Source: Clostridiales bacterium (lineage in GTDB: Bacteria; Bacillota; Clostridia; Lachnospirales; WQUN01). Taken from it: DNA of 64,000 bases. A model generated the notes under the pieces. The model was given only the letters and a program-made list of their open reading frames with translations. It made no database searches and was not told where the DNA came from. The stretch is from positions 1-64,000 of the forward strand of contig JAITSQ010000035.1 in NCBI GenBank assembly GCA_031287685.1, in the 5' to 3' direction. Of the stretch, positions 16,222-25,604 are shown piece by piece (the stretch's first letter is position 1; each line of letters opens with the position of its first letter). Made by a program: the position numbers and the translations under genes.

Positions 16222-17625
16222 ATGGATAATACTACGGACGACACAAAAGGCGGAATCTTACAAGGCTCACCGGGTTCCGAATACTTCATACAAAAACTCC
16301 GGGAGCTTAACGGCGGACTCCTCAAAACCTACCGCGTAAACACCTACGGGTGTCAGATGAACGCGCACGACTCCGAAAAGCTGGCGGGGCTGCTGTCGGC
16401 TATGGGCTATTCCCCAGCCTCCGGGGAGGAGGCCGACCTTTACGTGTTCAACACCTGCTGTGTGCGTGAAAACGCGGAGAACCGCCTTTTCGGCAATCTA
16501 GGCGCCCTCAAGCGCGCGAGAGAGGACGGGCGCGCCTTTAAGGCGGTCGTCTGCGGCTGTATGCCCCAGCGGCCCGGAGCCGCGAAGAAGCTCCGGAAAT
16601 CTTACAAGACCGCCGACGTTATTTTCGGCACTTTTAATATGAGGAAATTCCCGGAGCTTCTATATACAAATATTATGACGGGAGAGCCGGTTATAGACAT
16701 TTGGGACGGGCGCGAAAACGATTTTTACGAGCTTGACTCGCTCCGGGAGAGTAAATTCAGCGTTTCGGTAAATATTATGTATGGGTGCGACAACTTCTGC
16801 TCCTACTGCGTAGTGCCCTACGTGCGCGGACGGGAGCGCAGCCGCCCGGAGGCGGATATTTTAGAGGAAATACGCGCGGCGGCGGCGGGCGGCGCGGTTG
16901 AGGCGCTCCTGCTCGGCCAGAATGTAAACTCCTATGGCGGCGGCGGGGATTCCTTCGCGCGGCTGCTTGAAAGAATCGCCGGAATAGACGGAATCCGCCG
17001 GCTCCGCTTTATGACGAGCCACCCGAAAGACTTAAGCGGCGAGCTTATTTCCGCAATGCGGGACCTCCCGCAGGTCTGCCCCGCGCTCCACCTGCCCTTT
17101 CAGTCCGGGAGCACGCGCGTGCTTGAGCTTATGAACAGAAAATACACTAAAGAAAGCTACCTGGCCCTTGCTCAAAAAATTCGGGAGAACATACCGGACG
17201 TCGCCCTGACTACGGACATAATAGCCGGCTTCCCGACGGAGACGGAGGCGGATTTCGCGGATACGCTTGACGTTGTGGGGAAAGCGCGGTTTCTGAACGC
17301 CTACACCTTTATTTACTCCCGGCGCGAGGGCACCCCCGCCGCGGAGCTTTCCGGCCAGATCCCCCCGGAGGTTTCGTCGGAGCGTTTTTCCCGGCTTTGC
17401 GAAAAAGTGCGGGAATCGGCCGAGCGGGAATCCGGGCGGTTTGTCGGACGCCGCCTGTCCGTCCTGGCGGATTCCTTTGACGAAAAAACAGGGGTTCTCA
17501 CCGGGCGGACGCAGCACGGCGCAATCACCCATATTGAAAACGCCCCGGATTTGACGGGACGCTTCGCCGACGTACTGATTACCGAAAGCAAAACGTATTA
17601 CCTGCTCGGAAAAATTGCGGAATAG
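16222..17625 (+). CDS. miaB: tRNA 2-methylthio-N6-isopentenyladenosine synthase MiaB
   Basis: 467 residues. The N-terminal MTTase domain carries the auxiliary cluster cysteines C44 (TYGCQMN), C79 or C80 (NTCCVRE) and C113 (CGCMPQ). The radical-SAM domain has CxxxCxxC at C189, C193 and C196 (CDNFCSYC) followed by VVPYVRGRERSR, a sequence typical of MiaB rather than RimO or MtaB. A TRAM domain ends the protein (about 400-465). It adds a methylthio group to i6A37 in tRNAs reading UNN codons. The start ATG at 16222 follows a GGAAAGGA site. A small Cys-tailed gene follows 10 bases later. Confidence 0.93.
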   Translation: MDNTTDDTKGGILQGSPGSEYFIQKLRELNGGLLKTYRVNTYGCQMNAHDSEKLAGLLSAMGYSPASGEEADLYVFNTCCVRENAENRLFGNLGALKRAREDGRAFKAVVCGCMPQRPGAAKKLRKSYKTADVIFGTFNMRKFPELLYTNIMTGEPVIDIWDGRENDFYELDSLRESKFSVSVNIMYGCDNFCSYCVVPYVRGRERSRPEADILEEIRAAAAGGAVEALLLGQNVNSYGGGGDSFARLLERIAGIDGIRRLRFMTSHPKDLSGELISAMRDLPQVCPALHLPFQSGSTRVLELMNRKYTKESYLALAQKIRENIPDVALTTDIIAGFPTETEADFADTLDVVGKARFLNAYTFIYSRREGTPAAELSGQIPPEVSSERFSRLCEKVRESAERESGRFVGRRLSVLADSFDEKTGVLTGRTQHGAITHIENAPDLTGRFADVLITESKTYYLLGKIAE

Positions 17626-17635
17626 AGGAATCAAC

Positions 17636-17914
17636 TTGCCGACAGCCGAATCAGAATGTTACGAAGCCGCCCGCCTTCTTGGGCGGTTTGCCCAGAAAAC
17701 CGACCTTTCCCTCCGCCTGCTTGACGCGGCGGCCCTTTCCGTGGAAAACCCGGGCGAAGCCGAGCTTTCGCAGCTTCAAGCCGCGCGGAAAGACTATCTT
17801 GACTTTGTCGAAAGCCTCGTAGCCATAGTTTACGCCACGGCCGCCGGAGAGGACTGCGCCGGGCAAAAAAACGGCTGCCGAGACCGCGGCTGTTCGGGCT
17901 GCCGCGGCTGTTAA
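17636..17914 (+). CDS. Small protein with a cysteine-rich tail, unknown
   Basis: 92 residues if the start is TTG at 17636, which has AGAGGAA five bases upstream. The upstream TTG at 17615 lies inside miaB and lacks such a site. Residues 1-70 are helical and rich in Leu, Ala and Glu (YEAARLLGRFAQKTDLSLRL). The last 20 residues hold six cysteines (DCAG...NGCRDRGCSGCRGC), a possible metal-binding or redox tail. Its stop is followed 17 bases later by a mobile element at 17935. I do not know the family; linkage to miaB, an iron-sulphur enzyme, is only positional. Confidence 0.6.
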   Translation: MPTAESECYEAARLLGRFAQKTDLSLRLLDAAALSVENPGEAELSQLQAARKDYLDFVESLVAIVYATAAGEDCAGQKNGCRDRGCSGCRGC

Positions 17915-17934
17915 TAAGCGGTTTTGCGGCCTTA

Positions 17935-18255
17935 GAGCCTGTTCAACATTTCCATTTTAATGTCTTTTCGGCGGATTTTCCGCCCTGCAGGCCGCAGGCC
18001 TGGCAGTTCGCGAAGCGAACGACCAGCCCTTCACAAGCGCTCGCTTGCGCACCCGATGCGCAAGTCACGAGCTTTGGCGAAGCCAATGCGGGGAACCGCG
18101 CTCACGCTTGTTTTGCCTGACGAAAAATCCGCTCGAATCGAACCCGAAAGACATCGGGCGGCGCAGTAAAGGCGGGGCTTCAATCGCATTTCCTGCGTCG
18201 GTTTCGCGAAGCGAAACTTCTGAAATCCGTCAAAAGCGAGATATTGAACAGGCTC
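17935..18255. mobile_element. MITE-like element, family B, copy 1
   Basis: The left end GAGCCTGTTCAACAT and the right end, which reads GAGCCTGTTCAATAT on the other strand, are terminal inverted repeats. TTA flanks both ends (17932-17934 and 18256-18258), a 3-bp target duplication. The right TTA is the mutS stop codon. Inside are several short palindromes, including GTTTCGC-GAA-GCGAAAC. A stretch around CAGTTCGCGAAGCGAACG is shared in opposite orientation with the element at 41798. There is no transposase gene. Three-base T-N-A duplications occur with some IS5-family groups, so an IS5-like transposase is a plausible source. Confidence 0.8.
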
Positions 18256-20874
18256 TTACTCCGGAAATTTATACGCCGACAAAACTTTCTGCAGGGCGCG
18301 CAGTTTTTCAAACGCGTCCGCGAGCGGTTCTCCGCCGGATAAATCCATATCAAGAAACTCGTTTATTATAAGTTTATTCTTGCCCCGGTCAATTTTGCCG
18401 CCGTAATATACGGCTTTGTGGGCCTCCTCCGGGCCGCTGTCGGAGGCGATAGTGCCGAGTATGGACTGGGCGCGGTTTATGACGCTCTCGGGAAGCCCGG
18501 CCAATCGCGCCACTTGAATCCCGTAGCTTGACGAGGCGAAGCCGCTCTCGATTTTACGAAGGAAAACAATCCCTCCGTTTTCCTCCGAAACGGTCACGTG
18601 ATAATTACGCACGCCCTGTATGCCTTCCTCGAGCACCGTCAGCTCGTGATAATGAGTGGCGAAAAGCGTCTTGGCCCCAAGGCGGCAGGCGAAGTGCTCC
18701 ACAAGCGCCCAGGCGGTGGCAAGACCGTCGTAGGTGCTCGTCCCTCGGCCGATTTCGTCAAGGATTATAAGGCTTTTGCGCGTGGCGTTGTTAAGGATAT
18801 TGGCCACTTCGCTCATCTCGACCATATAAGTGCTCTGGCCGGTCACAAGGTCGTCCGACGCGCCCACGCGCGTAAAAATTCTGTCAACAACGCTTATTCT
18901 GGCGTAGGTGGCGGGGACGAAGCAGCCCGCTTGCGCCATAAGGGTTATGAGCGCCGTCTGGCGCATAAAGGTAGACTTTCCGCCCATATTCGGCCCGGTT
19001 ATTATGCAAAGGCGGTTGTCCTCACAGTCCACAAGCGCGTCGTTCGGCACGAACGTGTCTCTGTTCACGCGCTCCACGACCGGGTGCCGCCCGTTTTTAA
19101 TTTCCGTCGTTTCGCCGTCGTTTATTTCCGGCTTGACGTAGCCGTAAAGCTCCGCCGCTTCCGCGAAAGAGGCGAGCGCGTCTATAACGGCCGCGCGGCC
19201 CGCCTGCCGGCTTATCCGCTCCGATTCCCGGAGGAGGGCGGCTTTCGCTTCGCAAAACAGCCTGTATTCTATTTCTTTAATCTTATCGTCGGCGGTTATG
19301 ATTTCCGTCTCTATTTCGCGCAGTTCCGCGCTTGTGTACCGCTCAAGGTTCGATATAGTCTGCCGCCGCTCGAAATAAGGCGGGACGGCCTTTTTATACG
19401 AATTTGTCACCTCGAAGCAATAACCAAGCACTTTGTGAAATTTTACGCGCAGGGTTTTAATGCCCGTTTTTACGCGTTCCGTCTCTTCTAAGCGCATAAG
19501 CCATTCCGCGCCGTGTTCCTTAATGTCGTACAGTTTGTCAAGCTCCGCGTCGACCCCGCGCTTGATAAGCCCCCCGTCCCGCACCGTGAAGGGCGGGTCT
19601 TCGGCGATTGTCGCCTCCAGAAACGCGAAAATATCCTCAAGGTCGTCAAAGTCAGCGTTAATAGCCGCGTTCAGGCCGTTCTTGAAAAAACGCATTTTAG
19701 TCTTTATAGTCGGCATATTTTTAATTGAGTTTTTAAGCTGCGCCATGTCCCGCGCGTTGGCCGACTGGAAATTCAGACGCCCCAATATACGCTCGATGTC
19801 GTGCACGTCGCTCAAAAGCTCGAAGATTTCTTCGCGGGTTATGGTTTTGGCGTAAAACTCCTCAACGGCGGCCAGCCGCTCGCGGATTTTCTCCGCGTCC
19901 ACAAGCGGGGCTTCGAGCCATTTGCGCAGGAGCCGCGCTCCGAGCGCGGTGCGCGTCCGGTCAAGCACGCCGAGCAGAGAGCCTTTTTTCGTCCCCTCCC
20001 GCGTGTTTTGAGTAATTTCCAGGTTGCGGCGGGAGGACGCGTCGAGCATCATAAAGCTGTCCCCGTGATAAAAGCGCAAGCCCGTTATGTGCGGCAGGCC
20101 GTTTTTCTGAGTCTCTAAAAGATACGACAGAAGCGCGCCCGCCGCGGAGACGGCGTTTTTAGCCTCCGCGCCCTCAAGGCCGTATCCGTTCAGGTTCAGC
20201 GCGCGGAAATGGTTCAGCAGCGTCAGGTAAGCGTTCCCGTAGGAGAAGCGCTCGTCCGAATAATAATAAACGGCGGCGTTCGGAAAAACGCGGTTCACCG
20301 TTTCCATTGAGGTAAAATCGCTGTTTGCTATCACCTCGGCGGGGTTAAACCGGGCTATTTCGTCTATAAGCCGCTTTTCGCCGTCGTCCCTGCCGCCCTC
20401 CAGCTTTTTCGGCTTAAGCGATGTGGTCTGAAACTCGCCTATGCTCAGGTCGCACACGGAGACGCCGAACCCGCCCTTTTCCGCGTACACGGAGAGTATG
20501 TAGTTATTCCGGCTCTCGTCAAGCGCGGACGCGTCGATATTCGTGCCGGGCGTGACCACCCGCGTCACTTCCCGCCGGACCAGCTTGGAGCGGCCCGCTT
20601 CCTCCATCTGATCACAAACCGCCACTTTATAACCTTTGGCCACGAGCCTGCTTATGTAGCCCTGAACAGAGTTATGCGGCACCCCGCACATCGGCGCGCG
20701 CTCCCCCATCCCGCAGTCCCGCCCGGTGATTACAAGTTCAAGCTCTTTGCCGGCTTTCGCCGCGTCGTCAAAAAACATCTCGTAAAAATCGCCCAGACGG
20801 AAAAACAGCAGGCAATCCGGATATTCTTTTTTCGCTTCAAACCACTGCCGCATCATCGGCGATAGATTTTCCAT
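18256..20874 (-). CDS. mutS: DNA mismatch repair ATPase MutS
   Basis: 872 residues, full length. The mismatch-reading motif F-x-E is present as GDFYEMF near 29-33. The connector, core and clamp domains follow. The ATPase has Walker A GPNMGGKST (about 620), Walker B IILDEIGRGTSTYDG (about 695-710) and the TFATHYHEL segment. MutS finds mismatches and recruits MutL; mutL is not in the window. The stop codon coincides with the target duplication of a mobile element. The ATG is preceded by GAGGGG, and the IMPACT-family gene lies upstream with a nine-base gap, so the corC-like, IMPACT and mutS genes form a probable operon. Confidence 0.96.
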   Translation of the reverse strand: MENLSPMMRQWFEAKKEYPDCLLFFRLGDFYEMFFDDAAKAGKELELVITGRDCGMGERAPMCGVPHNSVQGYISRLVAKGYKVAVCDQMEEAGRSKLVRREVTRVVTPGTNIDASALDESRNNYILSVYAEKGGFGVSVCDLSIGEFQTTSLKPKKLEGGRDDGEKRLIDEIARFNPAEVIANSDFTSMETVNRVFPNAAVYYYSDERFSYGNAYLTLLNHFRALNLNGYGLEGAEAKNAVSAAGALLSYLLETQKNGLPHITGLRFYHGDSFMMLDASSRRNLEITQNTREGTKKGSLLGVLDRTRTALGARLLRKWLEAPLVDAEKIRERLAAVEEFYAKTITREEIFELLSDVHDIERILGRLNFQSANARDMAQLKNSIKNMPTIKTKMRFFKNGLNAAINADFDDLEDIFAFLEATIAEDPPFTVRDGGLIKRGVDAELDKLYDIKEHGAEWLMRLEETERVKTGIKTLRVKFHKVLGYCFEVTNSYKKAVPPYFERRQTISNLERYTSAELREIETEIITADDKIKEIEYRLFCEAKAALLRESERISRQAGRAAVIDALASFAEAAELYGYVKPEINDGETTEIKNGRHPVVERVNRDTFVPNDALVDCEDNRLCIITGPNMGGKSTFMRQTALITLMAQAGCFVPATYARISVVDRIFTRVGASDDLVTGQSTYMVEMSEVANILNNATRKSLIILDEIGRGTSTYDGLATAWALVEHFACRLGAKTLFATHYHELTVLEEGIQGVRNYHVTVSEENGGIVFLRKIESGFASSSYGIQVARLAGLPESVINRAQSILGTIASDSGPEEAHKAVYYGGKIDRGKNKLIINEFLDMDLSGGEPLADAFEKLRALQKVLSAYKFPE

Positions 20875-20883
20875 AAAATCCCC

Positions 20884-21519
20884 TCACTGGCAATCCCTTT
20901 GAATATATTTTTCCTCTCCGCGCGATATTCGCGCCGTCCCGGCGGAGATTTCAAAAAATTCCTCCGCGGCGTCGGACTCGTCCTCAAAATTCACCCAAAC
21001 GCGGAAAGTAACGTCGTCTTTATAAATTATATCGCCGCAGGGATAATTTTCAATATCTATTTTTCGTTTTATTTTATCCGCCGCGGCATACGGAACGGTT
21101 ACTTCAAGCTGAACGGCCAGCCGCGTTTCCGCCAGACCGGCCGCCAGAAGCCCCGCCCGGCAGGCGGCGGCGTAGGCGCGTTTAAGCCCGCCCACGCCAA
21201 GGAGGACGCCGCCGAAATATCTCGTCACCACGACGGCTATGTTCACGGCTTCCTCCCGCTTCAGCGCCTCAAGGATAGGCGCGCCCGCGCTCCCCGCCGG
21301 CTCTCCGTCGTCGGAGGAACGCTCCCGCAAAGGCTCCCCCGCGCGGAAAGCAGAGCAGTTGTGCCGCGCGTCCCAATATTTTTTCTTAACGCCGCCGATA
21401 AACTCAAGCGCCTCCCGCTCACCAGAAACAGGCGCGACGGTGGCCAGGAAGCGTGATTTTTTTTCAATAATCTCGGCGGAGGCTTCTGCCCGCGCGGTCT
21501 TATAAATCCTCCGCTTCAT
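20884..21519 (-). CDS. IMPACT/YigZ-family protein
   Basis: 211 residues with an N-terminal IMPACT domain (about 15-125) showing the family signatures KSRFLA, ARHNCSAFR, SSDDGEPAGSAGAPIL and VVVTRYFGGVLLGVGGLKRAY, then a DUF1949-like C-terminal ferredoxin-type domain (about 140-205). The biochemical role in bacteria is uncertain; a link to translation control is inferred from the eukaryotic relative. The start overlaps the end of the upstream corC-like gene by 20 bases, and the mutS start follows nine bases after its stop, so all three are likely translated from one message. Confidence 0.9.
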   Translation of the reverse strand: MKRRIYKTARAEASAEIIEKKSRFLATVAPVSGEREALEFIGGVKKKYWDARHNCSAFRAGEPLRERSSDDGEPAGSAGAPILEALKREEAVNIAVVVTRYFGGVLLGVGGLKRAYAAACRAGLLAAGLAETRLAVQLEVTVPYAAADKIKRKIDIENYPCGDIIYKDDVTFRVWVNFEDESDAAEEFFEISAGTARISRGEEKYIQRDCQ

Positions 21520-22825
21520 TTTTATCGCCCTCGCCCTCCCGCTTTTCGTCCGCCTCTCCCGATTTTAAAATAAGAAGGCGCACGAGCTCAATATGATTTT
21601 TTATCATCTCCTCGACCGTGAAACGCACCGAAAAACCGCCGCGCTCCTCCGAACAGCCCTCCCCCGGCTCCGGAACGCGCCCCATAACGCCCATTACATA
21701 GCCGCCTATCGAATCATAATCGCGAGACTCAAAATTGCACCCCGCCGCCTGATTAACGTCGGCCAAACGGCAGGACCCGTCCAGCAGAAACTCGTCGTCC
21801 GAAATTTTCTGAACTGAAATATTTTCGTCGTCATACTCGTCGTAAATCCTGCCGACTATTTTTTCAACTAAATCCTCTATGGTGATAAGCCCGGCGGTGC
21901 CGCCGTATTCGTCAAGCACTATCGCCATAGGTATGCGCTCGGTGCGCATTTTTATAAAAAGCTGGGAAAGCGGCTTCGACTCGTAAGTGAAATACGGCTC
22001 GCGCGCGTAGTTCATAATTGAAAAACCGGAGGAACGAGTGTTTTTTTTGAAAATGTCCTTATAATACAGGATTCCGACGATATTATCCATACTTTCTTGA
22101 TAAACCGGCATACGCGAAAACTGCTCCGTCCAGAAAAGGTCCTTGACCTCGGCCAGGGTCGCCCCGGCGGGGACGCCCTGCATATTTGTCCGGGCGATCA
22201 TAACGTCCGAAGCCTTTCTATCCCCGAAAACGACGACGTTGTGTATCATCGTGCGCTCCTCGTGCTCGATTATGCCCTCGTCGTGGCTGACGTTAACCAT
22301 TGTCCTAAACTCGGACTCCGTGAGCACGGGGACGGGGTCTTTCCTGTAATTGCCCGTAAGCCGCATAATCCCGTTTGTAATAAGGCTGAACAGCAGAACG
22401 AGCGGCGTAAAAATATACACGAAAAACGCGACGGGTTTTATGAAAAAAAGCGCGATTTTTTCCGGGTTCTGCGCGGAGATGGTTTTCGGGGTGATTTCTC
22501 CGAAAATCAGTATAATTACCGTGATTACGCCGGTGGCGGCCCCGACCGCCGCGCCGCGTCCGCTGATGAACTCCATAGCGATAGAGGTGGCCATAGCGGA
22601 AGCGCCGATATTAACCAAGTTGTTGCCAATCAGGACGGACGTCAGGAGCTTTTTCGGGTTCCCAAGTATCTTTTGGGCCAGCTCCGCGCCGGGCAGCCCG
22701 CACTCGACCATATTCCGCAGCTTTATTTTATTGATTGTGGTCATAGCCGTCTCGACGGACGAAAAAAACGCGGACAGCAACAGCAGCGCCATCAGGAATA
22801 TTATATGCTTAGGACCATCGTCCAC
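21500..22825 (-). CDS. CNNM/CorC-HlyC family membrane protein
   Basis: 441 residues: an N-terminal DUF21/CNNM membrane domain (about 5-180 with four hydrophobic segments), a CBS-domain pair (about 200-325, including GTAGLITIEDLVEKIVG) and a C-terminal CorC_HlyC domain (about 340-425). The family is tied to magnesium or cobalt homeostasis, although many members are called haemolysins in databases. The start is GTG at 22825 with GGAGAG seven bases upstream. It is the first gene after the rplQ terminator; I see no clear promoter in the 66-base gap, so it may rely on read-through from the ribosomal operon. Confidence 0.88.
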   Translation of the reverse strand: MDDGPKHIIFLMALLLLSAFFSSVETAMTTINKIKLRNMVECGLPGAELAQKILGNPKKLLTSVLIGNNLVNIGASAMATSIAMEFISGRGAAVGAATGVITVIILIFGEITPKTISAQNPEKIALFFIKPVAFFVYIFTPLVLLFSLITNGIMRLTGNYRKDPVPVLTESEFRTMVNVSHDEGIIEHEERTMIHNVVVFGDRKASDVMIARTNMQGVPAGATLAEVKDLFWTEQFSRMPVYQESMDNIVGILYYKDIFKKNTRSSGFSIMNYAREPYFTYESKPLSQLFIKMRTERIPMAIVLDEYGGTAGLITIEDLVEKIVGRIYDEYDDENISVQKISDDEFLLDGSCRLADVNQAAGCNFESRDYDSIGGYVMGVMGRVPEPGEGCSEERGGFSVRFTVEEMIKNHIELVRLLILKSGEADEKREGEGDKNEAEDL

Positions 22826-22851
22826 AAAATCACTCTCCGTAAAAGTATGTA

Positions 22852-22878
22852 AAAAATCGCGCTTTCGGCGCGATTTTT
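22852..22878 (-). terminator. Terminator of the S10-spc-alpha operon
   Basis: An 11-bp stem, AAAAATCGCGC with GCGCGATTTTT, around a five-base loop sits 13 bases after the rplQ stop. On the minus strand it is followed by a T run, a standard intrinsic terminator. Confidence 0.85.
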
Positions 22879-22891
22879 CAGTAAATATGTG

Positions 22892-23425
22892 TCACACCAG
22901 TTCAATTATAACTTGAGGCGCGGCGTCGCCCTTGCGCGGCCCTATTTTAATCATTCGGGTATAACCGCCGGGCCGGTCCGCGTATTTCGCGCCGATTTCG
23001 CCAAAGAGCTTCTCGGCCATATTGACGCTTTCGGAAGCGCTCCGTTTTTTGCGCCCGTCCGCCGGAACGCTCGTCACGGGGTAAAGCACGCTAAGAATCT
23101 TGCGGCGCGCGGCCAGCCGGGAGGGCGAATCCTTTTTAACCGTTTTTTCCACTTCCTCAAACACGGTCACGCGTTTGCCGTTCTCTTCTTTCTTGACGCG
23201 CTTGCCCTCTTTGTCCCTCTTGGGGGTTTTCGCCTTGACCGTAACCTCCGTAAAGCTGTCCTTTTCCTTGGCGGCGAGGGTTATAAGTTTTTCCGCTATC
23301 CGGCGGACTTCCTTAGCCCTTGTTTCCGTCGTAATTATTTTGCCGTGGTAAAGCAGGTTCGTGGCGAGGCTCCGGAGCATTGCCTTGCGCTGGCTCGACG
23401 TGCGCCCTAATTTTCTGTATCCCAT
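22892..23425 (-). CDS. rplQ: 50S ribosomal protein bL17 with a clade-type insertion
   Basis: 177 residues against about 115-130 in most bacteria. The N-terminal core ([19 protein letters not shown]) and the C-terminal core ([18 protein letters not shown]) are standard. An inserted lysine- and glutamate-rich segment of about 45 residues (roughly 58-105, [11 protein letters not shown]...) separates them; such insertions occur in some clostridia. bL17 sits near the peptide exit of the large subunit. It is the last gene of the operon, 19 bases after rpoA, and is followed by a strong terminator. AAGGAGG lies before the ATG. Confidence 0.95.
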   Translation of the reverse strand: MGYRKLGRTSSQRKAMLRSLATNLLYHGKIITTETRAKEVRRIAEKLITLAAKEKDSFTEVTVKAKTPKRDKEGKRVKKEENGKRVTVFEEVEKTVKKDSPSRLAARRKILSVLYPVTSVPADGRKKRSASESVNMAEKLFGEIGAKYADRPGGYTRMIKIGPRKGDAAPQVIIELV

Positions 23426-23444
23426 TCTTACAGCCTCCTTAATG

Positions 23445-24401
23445 TTATTCCTCCGACGGCGTGAGCGACAGCCCCAGCTCCGTCATTTTGTTCAGCACTT
23501 CCTCCAGGGACTTGCGCCCGAGGTTGCGCACTTTCATCATATCCTCCTCGGTCTTGCCCACTAAATCGGACACCGTGTTAATCCCCGCGCGTTTCAGGCA
23601 GTTGAACGAGCGGACGGACAGGTCAAGCTCCTCTATGCTCAGGTCGAGGATTTTGTCTTTTTTGCCGTCGTCCTTTTCAATCATTATCTCGGTGGATTTA
23701 GCGTTGTCGGATAAATCCACGAAAAGATTCAAGTGCTCGTTTAAGATGCGCGCGCCGAAGCTCACCGCGTCGTCCGGGGCGATGGTGCCGTTCGTCCAGA
23801 CCTCAAGCGTCAGGCGGTCAAGATCCGTCGTCTGAGCCACGCGCGTATCCTCCACAATGAAATTAACGCGCCGCACGGGCGTATAAAGCGAGTCTATGGG
23901 AATCACGCCTATACTCTGCCCGTCGTCCTTATTTTTATCCGCGCCGACATACCCGCGCCCTTTCGTTATGGTCATTTCAACAACGAGTTTATTCTGCCCG
24001 GCGCAAAGCGTGGCGATATGCAAATCGGGGTTGAGGATTTTCACGTCCGAATCCACCTGAATATCCCTGGCGGTAATATAGCACTCGCCTGAAGCCTCTA
24101 TCCGGGCGTATTTCGGCTCGTCGGAATCGCTCATATTTCTTATGGCCAGGCTTTTAAGGTTAAGGATAATCTCGGTTATGTCCTCTTTAACGCCCGGAAC
24201 GGTGCTGAATTCGTGATTAACACCGTCTATTTTTATGGTGCTTACCGCGGCTCCGGGAAGGCTCGAAAGGAGTATCCTGCGCAAAGAGTTGCCGAGCGTC
24301 GTTCCATAGCCGCGCTCCAGAGGCTCGACTACAAAACGTCCGTACATACCGTCCGGCGTTATCTCCGCAATTTCTATGCGAGGTTTTTCAAACTCTATCA
24401 C
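23445..24401 (-). CDS. rpoA: RNA polymerase alpha subunit
   Basis: 318 residues. The N-terminal dimerisation domain (about 1-230) includes [22 protein letters not shown], and the C-terminal domain (about 250-310) has the DNA- and activator-binding helices ([33 protein letters not shown]). It seeds assembly of beta and beta-prime and binds UP elements. The start is GTG at 24401, with AGGAGG seven bases upstream. It lies between rpsD and rplQ as in most bacteria. rpoB and rpoC are not found after rplL in this window. Confidence 0.97.
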   Translation of the reverse strand: MIEFEKPRIEIAEITPDGMYGRFVVEPLERGYGTTLGNSLRRILLSSLPGAAVSTIKIDGVNHEFSTVPGVKEDITEIILNLKSLAIRNMSDSDEPKYARIEASGECYITARDIQVDSDVKILNPDLHIATLCAGQNKLVVEMTITKGRGYVGADKNKDDGQSIGVIPIDSLYTPVRRVNFIVEDTRVAQTTDLDRLTLEVWTNGTIAPDDAVSFGARILNEHLNLFVDLSDNAKSTEIMIEKDDGKKDKILDLSIEELDLSVRSFNCLKRAGINTVSDLVGKTEEDMMKVRNLGRKSLEEVLNKMTELGLSLTPSEE

Positions 24402-24468
24402 TAATAAACCTCCTCTTTAATAATGAATAATGTCTTAACAGACTTAAAGCGAGCCTGTCAGGAGGTTG

Positions 24469-25062
24469 TTATTTAGAATAAAGCTCGACAATAAGCGTCT
24501 CCGTCACGGGGACGTCTATCTGCTCGCGGCTTGGCGCGGCCGTTATGGAGCCTTTGAGGTTATTTTTCTCAACGGAAATCCACTCCGGAACGGCGCGGTT
24601 GGCCGTGGCGGAGGTGGCCAGCTCAAAAAGCGGCGACGACTTGCTCTTTTCGCGCACGGAGATTTCGTCTCCCACTTTCACCTGATAAGACGGTATATTT
24701 ATCCTGCGCCCGTTCACGTTGATAAGGCGGTGAGACACCATCTGCCGCGCCTCTCGCCTCGTTCTGGCGAGGCCCATGCGGAAAATGACGTTATCAAGGC
24801 GAAGCTCCAGAAGACGAAGCAGGTTCTCGCCGGTAACTCCGCCTATACGGCTGGCTTTTTCAAAATAATTGCGGAACTGGCGCTCCAGAACGCCGTATAT
24901 AAACTTGGCTTTCTGCTTCTCTCGGAGCTGAAGCGCGTATTCGCTCATTTTCCTGTTGGTGTTCGGAACCTGCTTTTTACTTTTTTTGCGCACGCCAAGA
25001 TAGGCGGGGTCAAGGTCTAACTTTCTGCATCTTTTAAGTACGGGTTGTTTATTGACAGCCAT
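24469..25062 (-). CDS. rpsD: 30S ribosomal protein uS4
   Basis: 197 residues. The N-terminal region has only one cysteine ([10 protein letters not shown]), so this is the zinc-free form. The S4 RNA-binding domain ([24 protein letters not shown], about 88-111) is intact. uS4 starts 30S body assembly and in many bacteria represses the alpha operon. The ATG at 25062 follows an AAAGGAG site. It lies 23 bases after rpsK and 67 bases before rpoA; that gap is longer than most in this operon. Confidence 0.96.
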   Translation of the reverse strand: MAVNKQPVLKRCRKLDLDPAYLGVRKKSKKQVPNTNRKMSEYALQLREKQKAKFIYGVLERQFRNYFEKASRIGGVTGENLLRLLELRLDNVIFRMGLARTRREARQMVSHRLINVNGRRINIPSYQVKVGDEISVREKSKSSPLFELATSATANRAVPEWISVEKNNLKGSITAAPSREQIDVPVTETLIVELYSK

Positions 25063-25085
25063 TTATCAATATTCTCCTTTCCGAA

Positions 25086-25490
25086 TTATACCCTGCGGCG
25101 TTTGGGGGGGCGGCAGCCGTTGTGCGGCACCGGGGTGACGTCTTTAATCGTCGTGACCTCAAGCCCCGCCGCTTGAAGCGCGCGTATAGCGGCTTCGCGC
25201 CCGCTGCCCGGGCCCTTTACGTAAACGTCCACGCTGCGCAGCCCGAACTCTTTGGCGGTCTGAGCGGCGGTGTCCGCCGCCATCTGCGCCGCGAAGGGCG
25301 TCGACTTGCGCGAACCGCGGAAACCCAGCTGGCCCGCGCTTGCCCACGAAAGGGCGTTGCCCGAAGTATCCGTAATAGTAACTATTGTATTGTTAAAAGA
25401 CGACTGGATATGCGCCTGCCCCCTGTCCACAACCTTGCGGTCGCGGCGGCGGCGGGTGGTGGTTTTCTTTAACGCGGGTTTTTTCGCCAT
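25086..25490 (-). CDS. rpsK: 30S ribosomal protein uS11
   Basis: 134 residues starting MAKKPALKK at the ATG 25490, preceded by AGGAGGAG. The frame is open further upstream to 25580, but the ribosome-binding site and family length decide this start. Core motifs include [15 protein letters not shown], the [14 protein letters not shown] segment and the C-terminal [16 protein letters not shown]. uS11 forms part of the platform that contacts mRNA at the E site. The 114-base gap to rpsM is the longest between standard genes of this operon, and I see no structure in it. Confidence 0.96.
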   Translation of the reverse strand: MAKKPALKKTTTRRRRDRKVVDRGQAHIQSSFNNTIVTITDTSGNALSWASAGQLGFRGSRKSTPFAAQMAADTAAQTAKEFGLRSVDVYVKGPGSGREAAIRALQAAGLEVTTIKDVTPVPHNGCRPPKRRRV

Positions 25491-25604
25491 TCTTGTACAA
25501 CTCCTCCTGTGTTGCGCCGGCCTGTTTTCCGCAATCCCGAGGCCGCTTCGCGTTTGCCTCTTCAGACTTGCCGAAAACATTCCCGGCGTTTTAGATTACC
25601 GTGC

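Noticed and set aside
22895-23410. Plus-strand ORFs opposite rplQ
   Set aside because: They follow the rplQ reading frame in reverse and have no ribosome-binding sites or domains.
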